The notes under the pieces were generated by a model. It was not told the DNA's origin. It saw only the letters and a list, made by a program, of their open reading frames with translations, and did no database searches. This document shows positions 57,601 to 64,000 of a stretch of DNA of 64,000 nt, piece by piece. Numbering within the stretch: the first letter of the stretch is position 1; the number at the start of each line of letters is the position of its first letter. The DNA lies in assembly GCA_016165875.1 (NCBI GenBank), contig JABBOT010000080.1, forward strand, positions 16,960,572 to 17,024,571. The letters are read 5' to 3'. Origin of the DNA: Acanthopleura granulata (taxonomy: Eukaryota > Mollusca > Polyplacophora > Chitonida > Chitonidae). The position numbers and the translations under genes were made by a program.

Positions 57601-60600
57601 AAAATTATTTTCCAGTTACATGGAGGTATTTATTATTAGTTGTTCAGCGTGTGTTTTGGCCTACCTGAAAATTTGTTGCCCTAGAACTGATAAAATCTAA
57701 AAACAATAAAAAATGTTTGGTTGTCATGTTTAAATCTTCAAACCATACTTTTTGAACACAAATTCCCCAACATTTCCTCAGTCTTCTCCTCTAAGACTGA
57801 ATTTTATTGAAGTGAATTATTACTGTTATTTTGACAGGCACAAGGTGAAGCTGTTTGGGAAGGTTTTGTCAGTTTTCTGTCCTAAAAAGCCAAACAATCT
57901 GGATCCCCAAAAAAGAAAAGAGCTCGGCGTAAGATGCAGAAAAGAGTTATACGTGAAGATAGAATTTGAAATGCAATCATTAAATGAGAAGAAAGAGGTG
58001 TTTTCTCTGATCGCATTCTATGATCGAGTGAAGGAGTTCAAGGTGCTGTTCAAAACTGGACAGGTGAGTCCTTCAGATGAAAATGTCCAAATTCAATGGT
58101 CAGGACCCCTCTGGTCAGGATGTCAAACCCTAGGTCATGTTGTTAAATCAAGCTCTTGTAATTTTGACTGGGGCTTAAACTCAGATGAATGTCTGTGGAT
58201 TAGTTGCTTCAAGCTCTTCAGTTTCCTAAAACCTGAACACCACATGTAAAAAAATAAGTGAAAAATTTCTTAGCTTTGCATTACACCAATCAAATCCAAA
58301 TTCATTGGTTCAGGAATGGGAAATCTGATCCGTACATCAGTTATAATTAAGAGTGATTTCAAACTGAAAATTATTAAAAATTATTATAGTTTACCACGAG
58401 TTCATGTGAAGTGATATGAATGTGTCACAGTTAATTGGCTGGCTTGTTGTATGTATCACTTTTTATTTGATGGTTGTGCTTTCTTTTATTATTGCACAAG
58501 TTAAAACAAGGTCCGAGAAAGAACTCCACTAACAAGGGTATGGCAGTGAAGTGTTTTAAATTTAAGTCTGCTTGGATTCCTTTTTTATATTGCCATGACA
58601 ATCTTGCCAGATTAGGCAATACCTGTGATGTTTTTGCTTTTGCAGCAATACATTGTATGTGGTGTAAGGGTTGAGCCAGTCAACGCACCTTTCTGTAGTT
58701 ATGAGGGTGAACTTCACGGCATAATGGACAGAACATTTGTCCATCGCCTTTCTCCTGGAGGTAAGTTTATCTGTATTTTTGCCATATGTGGGTTAGGAAA
58801 AGCAGACAAGTGGTTATATAATGCTTGTCTTTCAATCTTCAGGACACCGAAAGTGTTGGATCAATCTCAGCCTTGGACAGGTGATGTTTCATATTTCCTC
58901 ACATCCATTGTTCTTGGTGGCCTTTATTCCCTCACATCCATTGTTCTTGGTGGCCTTTATTCCCTCACATGCATTGTTCTTGAGGCCCCGTATTCCCCTG
59001 TATATATGTATATATTTTTGGGGGGAGGAGGGGGAGGCTGTGTTCCCTCACATTGGCCCTGTAAAACCTTGCATCTGTTGTTTTGGGGGGCCCTGTGTTC
59101 CATCACATCCATTGTTCTTGGTGGCCTTTATTCTCTCCCATCCATTGTTCTTGGGGCCATGTATTCCCTCCTATATGGGCCCTATTGACATCTTATCTGC
59201 CCTTGATGTTCGTCTAGTGTATGACGTCATAGTGACGGTATGCCGTTTTGTGCAACAATCAACTGTGCTAATCAGACAACAAAATACAATGGGATTAGTT
59301 TTCATGCCTTCCCATTGAAACCCTCCATGCAGTGAAAGTGGATAATTACCATGCCACATGACTAGCGGAATAAGCGCTCTAAATTATGCCATTTTGAGGA
59401 GACGGGTTTTGAACCGGTATATAGGCTGAAACATTGGCCCTCAAAACTGGAAATTCCACAGTTACGTCATGCAGATTTGGCACACTAGCACCATTTAAGG
59501 GCAGAAAAGTGATGTGCAATGTTCTTTTTTTGGTGTGAAATATATTTCTACTTTCTGCAAGTAAAAGTACTCACCTAATACAATTTTTTTGTTTACATCA
59601 TTGTTTTTATATTACAGGTATATTATTCACGTAAGTAAAGTGAAAAATAGAACTGGGACAGATAACCTTTAATACCCTTGTACTTTCCCAACCCTAGTGC
59701 TTTAATTGATCTTGGTTCTCTGTTTTCCGTCAGCCGTATAACGGAACATTGTTAAATTAGTGACAATTTTTTCAGTGTTGAGTTTATAATAAACAAATTA
59801 ATAAGCTTATACAAAATTATTTTGAACATTTCCGCCCAACATAATGGCTGGTCGCTGTCAGGTTAGTGAGATGTTCTGGAGTATATGTATGGCATAAATT
59901 TTTGATCAAATGAATAACTAGTATACTTTCTATGCCACTTGTGTGAACTGGTTGTTGTCCTTGCTTACAGCTACCCTTGACACACTGGTAGACAAGGAAA
60001 TATGTGTGGATGGATGGCCGATGGGCAGAATCCCACTTGCTCTGTTGCATAATTTCACGGATTGGTCCCCTGGGTAAGAAACAATTATCAAATAGTCATC
60101 AAGCTTGTCCATGTTTATTTAATTTTATTACTATTTTTTTAATGTATATTCAGAGTTACTGAATGAATGATTATGGCTTAACGCCACTTGAGCAGTATTT
60201 CAGCCATATTGTGGCAACAGAATTAATGAACCTAACCTTTTAATTTCTACCACTTAATTACGAGTTGTACTTGTAAGAACGATGTTTCTTAAACCCCTAT
60301 GGAGTGATCCTAAGGCTTACCTCTCCTCTGTTAGTCCATCAGGAACCAATTTTCCAGACACAGAGTTTCCCCTCAGCCAAGGAGGCCCCTGGTAGTTAGT
60401 GACGTGTATCACAAGTGTGTAGAGTACACAATGTGACGACTTATCACCGGCGATCCCCTTATTGTGGGCACCAGTGAAGTTGAAGTCAGTTGTTGACTGG
60501 AAAGTTGAACCCTGTGCAACTTGACGTCCATGAACCCACTGGTCATTGCTAGAGGCAATATTACTTCCATTTAAGAACTAGGCTCCAGTGTCGTGAAGCA

Positions 60601-62018
60601 TACTTAGTGCTAAGTAGCAGTTAGCTAAGTGCACTTGCGTTGCCATGTTAAGTATGCCTTAACCATGGAGGTAAAATAGGTAAAATCCATGTTACCACCA
60701 TGCTTCAACTGACTCCAGTTTTTAAGTGGCTCTCAGATCTTCGGCTTGCACACTTGGTAAAAAATCAAGCAAAATTATGAGTGATTTATGTGGCAGAATA
60801 ATCTGTAAATGGCCCAAAATTTCACCTCAAAAAGTGTACAAATTACATGTCACGATATATTATTTTGAGAAGTATAACTTTTTAGAACTTCATGGATGAA
60901 GATTAAGCGATTCACAGTAAATCCCACACATCTTATGCTGTTCCTGGTTGTGACATTATTCTCTCCAAGAGCACCTGATACACTGGACAACCAGACATGA
61001 GCAACTTATCTGTTATATATTGGATGAAACAACAGCAGCTCAGGACTCTTCAACCCTGCAGCTGATTTCTAAGCTTGCTACAGGACATTTTGCCCACAAA
61101 ATTTCTTACAAGAATTTCATACAAATTTGTCTCAAGCAGGAAACCTAACTGATGTAGGCCTACTTATAATGTGTAATGACATGTGGAATGCACTTAAAGA
61201 AAACATACAACATCACTTTTAGGGTATTTTATCAATTAAATTTTAGATTTGAATGTCCTCTTTCCAGTAACTGATATGTCCCCCCCCCCCCTTGGCAACA
61301 GCCCAACCAGCTACTTGAAGTTGACTTATAAAATTTGTCACCTCAGTAATATGTGGGAATTCCTTGAAGCTTGTATTCTTCTTCTTTTGACACAAGTCAG
61401 CCTAGATGAAATGATATTGTTTTCTCATTGACAGTGATTACATTGAAGGGACAGTTAAGAAAAAGTGGACGATATGTTCTCTGTTAGTGATTACTATTGG
61501 AGATGAAACAGGGATGGTTAATGTTGTGGCTAGAGGCATGAGGGGGCAAGAATTCTCACAGGCTGGCCGTATCAAAATTCACAAGGTACAGGCGTGCATG
61601 TGGAATGATATACTTCATAACGTATGGCAAACTATCACATTGTTTTTGTGAAAGAGTATTTGGTCACAGATTTAAATACTGTGAAAGTTAACAAGAAGTC
61701 CTTTCTCACAAATGCAGGCAGTTATATAAATTAAATGTAATTCTTATCTAACAGCAAACACTTTCAAATAACTTACAAGGAATGGGAAGGGTGGTGGTAG
61801 GATGGGAGTGATTTCTGAGAAAAGTTTAAAGATGACGGTTGCATTTGACAGCAATAAAAGTACTATGACTTTAAGTTTGTCTCTTTGCATTTCAGAAGTA
61901 CAGAATCGTGAAAGGCAATGGAGCCATTGTCCCATCTGCGAGGTTTATCTCGGCTAGCTCCCCTGTCCAGTTGAACGTCGGCCAAAATACGAAGATCTCT
62001 CTCATGACAGATTCATAA
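51536..62018 (+). CDS. RHIM-like / tandem OB-fold protein, candidate nucleic-acid sensor
   Basis: Ten exons give an in-frame 442-aa model. Residues 1-26 are acidic. 27-84 look helical (TTAQVQQLAERLV). 92-105 (VVQIRDSENVHVGP) resemble a RHIM or cryptic-RHIM amyloid motif. 128-188 form a basic Ser/Pro-rich linker with a nuclear-signal-like PRKTKRR. About 205-310 form a first OB-fold (VKLFGKVLSV; SLIAFYDRVKEFKVLF; GQQYIVCGVRV). About 350-430 form a second (GDYIEGTVKKKW; ITIGDETGMVNVVARG). The OB pair and its linker (MGRIPLALL...DWSPGDYIEG) parallel the HIN-200 module that binds DNA in AIM2 and IFI16; a generic RPA-like tandem OB is the alternative. The combination would suit a ZBP1-like sensor that signals through amyloid contacts, but that is inference. 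Exons 1-2 are uncertain; exons 3-10 have good splice sites and continuous phase. Confidence 0.78.
51826..51999 (+). CDS. OB-fold gene, candidate exon 2 (helical region)
   Basis: 174 nt in phase 1 to 1 with acceptor ctttgcaag and donor gtgaac, both weak. It encodes FGDGFYCLSAEDHLSSINMA, then YVTTAQVQQLAERLVSNPTY and IRQMLHVMGG. The amphipathic pattern could be a death-fold or a winged helix. Without splicing, the frame ends after CEL at 52010. Confidence 0.5.
52540..53060 (+). repeat. Degenerate ~170-bp repeats in OB-fold gene intron 2
   Basis: Recurring words: tccatctgtctgtctg, tactcctccagtttttgtcc, gtgtagactacatc and catttcgatgat, roughly three diverged copies. Confidence 0.55.
53815..53900 (+). 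repeat. ATTGT-rich simple repeat
   Basis: Short units of attgtgttatattgtgttgc type, just upstream of exon 3 of the OB-fold gene. Confidence 0.7.
53955..54083 (+). CDS. OB-fold gene exon 3 (RHIM-like motif)
   Basis: 129 nt, phase 1 to 1, acceptor ttgtgtttcag, donor gtacga. It encodes SAQSQYVVQIRDSENVHVGP, then KQVYYNIHNHF and an acidic tail EKAEEEK. The hydrophobic-Q-hydrophobic start and the NVHVGP end match the style of RHIM and insect cryptic-RHIM motifs. Confidence 0.85.
54540..55210 (+). repeat. 35-bp minisatellite in OB-fold gene intron 3
   Basis: Unit gagagagatacactgagtgg + tatgtaaacaggcat; copies at 54880-55090 are nearly uniform and the left part is degenerate. Confidence 0.9.
55260..55439 (+). 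CDS. OB-fold gene exon 4 (basic linker)
   Basis: 180 nt, phase 1 to 1, acceptor ccacatgcag, donor gtaatt. The product is basic and Ser/Pro-rich, includes PRKTKRR, and shows two similar octamers, RALYDALG and KTLRDVFG (the last Gly completed by the next exon). Confidence 0.85.
55903..55951 (+). CDS. OB-fold gene exon 5 (short)
   Basis: 49 nt, phase 1 to 2, acceptor ttctgagcag, donor gtatgt. It encodes PFLDVNDIRSDMNDD. The phases fit only this frame. Confidence 0.82.
55952..57100. other. OB-fold gene intron 5, no feature
   Basis: AT-rich intron before the THAP transposon. gtacattctccaccatttg-type words recur three times at 56805-56875, a minor tandem repeat. Confidence 0.45.
57101..57787 (-). 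mobile_element. DNA transposon remnant with THAP-domain fragment
   Basis: Long inverted repeats of about 60 bp: left agaagactgagggaatacg and cggtttgaagattgaaaaaac, right (reverse complement) agaagactgaggaaatg and tggtttgaagatttaaac. Inside, minus strand from 57376, an ORF starts MLNCADFGCTNSTSNVDG, the C-x4-C start of a THAP zinc finger, and is cut by a stop after about 27 codons. Non-autonomous; it ends about 50 bp before exon 6 of the OB-fold gene. Confidence 0.65.
57838..58063 (+). CDS. OB-fold gene exon 6 (first OB-fold core)
   Basis: 226 nt, phase 2 to 0, acceptor attttgacag, donor gtgagt. It encodes HKVKLFGKVLSVFCPKK, a basic loop, LYVKIEFEMQSLNEKKEVFS and LIAFYDRVKEFKVLFKTGQ. A transposon end lies only about 50 bp upstream of the acceptor. 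Confidence 0.93.
58646..58760 (+). CDS. OB-fold gene exon 7 (end of first OB-fold)
   Basis: 115 nt, phase 0 to 1, acceptor gcttttgcag, donor gtaagt. It encodes QYIVCGVRVEPVNAPFCSY and ELHGIMDRTFVHRLSPG, giving the last strands of OB1. Confidence 0.93.
58885..59185 (+). repeat. ~33-bp tandem repeat in OB-fold gene intron 7
   Basis: Repeats of ccctcacatccattgttctt + ggtggcctttatt, interrupted by a G-rich run (ggggggaggagggggagg) near 59020. Confidence 0.85.
59214..59488 (+). mobile_element. Small transposon relic with THAP start
   Basis: The ends CTAGTGT and ACACTAG form a short inverted repeat, each with a nearby tgacgt word. From the ATG at 59240 the frame reads MPFCATINCANQTTKYNGIS and then FHAFP, matching the N-terminal half of a THAP zinc finger. 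It stops at once afterwards. It lies in intron 7 of the OB-fold gene. Confidence 0.55.
59971..60073 (+). CDS. OB-fold gene exon 8 (inter-OB connector)
   Basis: 103 nt, phase 1 to 2, acceptor ttgcttacag, donor gtaaga. It encodes TLDTLVDKEICVDGWPMGRI and PLALLHNFTDWSP, the segment linking the two OB-folds. Confidence 0.9.
60074..61434. other. OB-fold gene intron 8 with SINE-like debris
   Basis: tgaatgattatggcttaacgcc and cagtatttcagccatattg at about 60160-60220 look like a degraded SINE tail. A C11 run is at about 61270. Words at 60795-60880 (ggcccaaaatttcacctc) resemble the upstream part of dispersed family X. Confidence 0.4.
61435..61585 (+). CDS. OB-fold gene exon 9 (second OB-fold)
   Basis: 151 nt, phase 2 to 0, acceptor ctcattgacag, donor gtacag. 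It encodes DYIEGTVKKKWTICSLLVIT and IGDETGMVNVVARGMRG, a classic OB pattern with the acidic-TG turn between strands. Confidence 0.93.
61896..62018 (+). CDS. OB-fold gene exon 10 (C-terminus, stop)
   Basis: 40 codons plus TAA, acceptor tgcatttcag. It encodes KYRIVKGNGAIVPSARFISA, closing the second OB-fold, and ends SLMTDS. No AATAAA is obvious before the satellite at 62.4 kb. Confidence 0.92.
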   Translation, partial: KYRIVKGNGAIVPSARFISASSPVQLNVGQNTKISLMTDS

Positions 62019-62394
62019 TTCTTTGCTTTTATTACACATTCATGCATGTGTATATGTACATAAGCCTGTGTATTTTATTTGACTTAAAATTACAATCATG
62101 ACTGTTATTTGACTCTAAAATACACTTGCAGTTATTGTTCCCACGTCACAGTGGTAATTAATGGGGTGATACAGTATTTCATGTATTATGTACATTGTAG
62201 AAGGATGCATTGTATTATCCTAATACAGCACATAAACTCTGAATGAACAGAAACAAGTGGTACGCCTTGATGTTTCGACATTTTCAACAAAAGTTTTGTT
62301 TGTAACATTTTGCGGATTTCATAAGGGCCTTAATTCTGAGTAGGGTCATAATTAAGACTTTGTAATCGTGGTGCTCAGCCAGGTGTATATGGAG

Positions 62395-64000
62395 CACGGG
62401 CTCATGAGGCATCATATCTGTCATGTTCAGCATCTTATGTAGTGTTGTCAACATCACATCCATAATCTTCACATCATATCTGTCGTGTTCAGCATCATAT
62501 GTAGTGTTGTCAACATCATATCTGTCATGTTCAGCATCATACGTAGTGTTGTCAACATCACATCCATAATCTTCACATCATATCTGTCGTGTTCAGCATC
62601 ATATGTAGTGTTGTCAACATCATATCTGTCATGTTCAGCATCATACGTAGTGTTGTCAACATCACATCCATAATCTTCACATCATATCTGTCGTGTTCAG
62701 CATCATATGTAGTGTTGTCAACATCATATCTGTCATGTTCAGCATCATACGTAGTGTTGTCGACATCACATCCATAATCTTCACATCATATCTGTCGTGT
62801 TCAGCATCATATGTAGTGTTGTCAACATCATATCTGTCATGTTCAGCATCATACGTAGTGTTGTCAACATCACATCCATAATCTTCACATCATATCTGTC
62901 ATGTTCAGCATCATACGTAGTGTTGTCGACATCACATCCATAATCTTCACATCATATCTGTCGTGTTCAGCATCATATGTAGTGTTGTCAACATCATATC
63001 TGTCATGTTCAGCATCATACGTAGTGTTGTCAACATCACATCCATAATCTTCACATCATATCTGTCGTGTTCAGCATCATATGTAGTGTTGTCAACATCA
63101 TATCTGTCATGTTCAGCATCATACGTAGTGTTGTCAACATCACATCCATAATCTTCACATCATATCTGTCGTGTTCAGCATCATATGTAGTGTTGTCAAC
63201 ATCATATCTGTCATGTTCAGCATCATACGTAGTGTTGTCGACATCACATCCATAATCTTCACATCATATCTGTCGTGTTCAGCATCATATGTAGTGTTGT
63301 CAACATCATATCTGTCATGTTCAGCATCATACGTAGTGTTGTCAACATCACATCCATAATCTTCACATCATATCTGTCGTGTTCAGCATCATATGTAGTG
63401 TTGTCAACATCATATCTGTCATGTTCAGCATCATACGTAGTGTTGTCAACATCACATCCATAATCTTCACATCATATCTGTCGTGTTCAGCATCATATGT
63501 AGTGTTGTCAACATCATATCTGTCATGTTCAGCATCATACGTAGTGTTGTCGACATCACATCCATAATCTTCACATCATATCTGTCGTGTTCAGCATCAT
63601 ATGTAGTGTTGTCAACATCACATCTGTAATGTTCATATCATATCTGTCATGTTCAGCATCATACGTAGTGTTGTCAACATCACATCCGTAATCTTCACAT
63701 CATATCTGTCATGTTCAGCATCATACGTAGTGTTGTCAACATCACATCCGTAATGTTCACATCATATCTGTCATGTTCAGCATCATATGTAGTGTTGTCA
63801 ACATCACATCCGTAATGTTCACATCATATCTGTCATGTTCAGCATCATACATAGTGTTGTCAACATCACATCCGTAATCTTCACATCATATCTGTCATGT
63901 TCAGCATCATACGTAGTGTTGTCAACATCACATCCGTAATCTTCACATCATATCTGTCATGTTCAGCATCATACGTAGTGTTGTCAACATCACATCCGTA
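62395..64000 (+). repeat. 104-bp satellite array with higher-order structure
   Basis: Unit of 104 bp made of two related halves (about 42 and 62 bp), each with catcata + tctgtc + gtgttcagcatcata + gtagtgttgtc. A gtcgac variant occurs at 62759, 62925, 63237 and 63549; the last three are exactly 312 bp (three units) apart. After about 63.64 kb only the 62-bp form continues. The array runs off the right edge. Confidence 0.95.

Noticed and set aside
58625..59318. 165-187 codon plus-strand ORFs
   Set aside because: They start in exon 7 or its intron and run through the 33-bp repeat; the exon has a clear donor at 58761.
62485..63567. Eight near-identical 62-codon ORFs
   Set aside because: Each is one 104-bp satellite unit read in the same frame; no gene signals.

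Overview
The window is nuclear DNA from an animal, probably a marine spiralian such as a mollusc or brachiopod. It is AT-rich. All recognisable genes are split by introns with standard GT/AG borders. It is crowded with tRNA-derived SINEs of a type common in molluscs and relatives, DNA-transposon remnants and many minisatellites. The taxon is inferred from repeat style and gene structure only. No bacterial features are present.

Layout. (1) 1-28 kb is mostly repeats and unassigned DNA. A chain of seven phase-compatible minus-strand exon candidates (26104 down to 9688) suggests an unidentified, probably Cys-containing protein gene; the exon at 19787-20026 is the best supported. (2) 26.5-28.5 kb is a large minisatellite. 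(3) 28974-32479 (+) holds the last five coding exons of an ABCB (P-glycoprotein/MDR-type) transporter: the end of transmembrane domain 2 and a complete second nucleotide-binding domain. (4) 37233-48169 (-) is a complete seven-exon SCO1 gene (mitochondrial copper chaperone for cytochrome c oxidase, 314 aa). Its introns hold SINEs, a 54-bp minisatellite, and decayed ORF remains. (5) 51536-62018 (+) is a ten-exon model of 442 aa. Its last eight exons are strongly supported. It joins a RHIM-like (amyloid-type signalling) motif, a basic linker and two C-terminal OB-folds whose order and connecting segment resemble the mammalian HIN-200 DNA-binding module. I regard this as the most interesting item in the window. 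(6) 62.4 kb to the right edge is a satellite array with 104-bp units and a 312-bp higher-order period.

SCO1 and the OB-fold gene are transcribed divergently from a roughly 3.4-kb interval. There is no sign that the genes form one pathway: ABCB is a membrane pump, SCO1 is a mitochondrial assembly factor, and the OB-fold protein looks like a candidate nucleic-acid sensor. Exon borders come from reading splice consensus, phase continuity and protein similarity by eye; no search was run.
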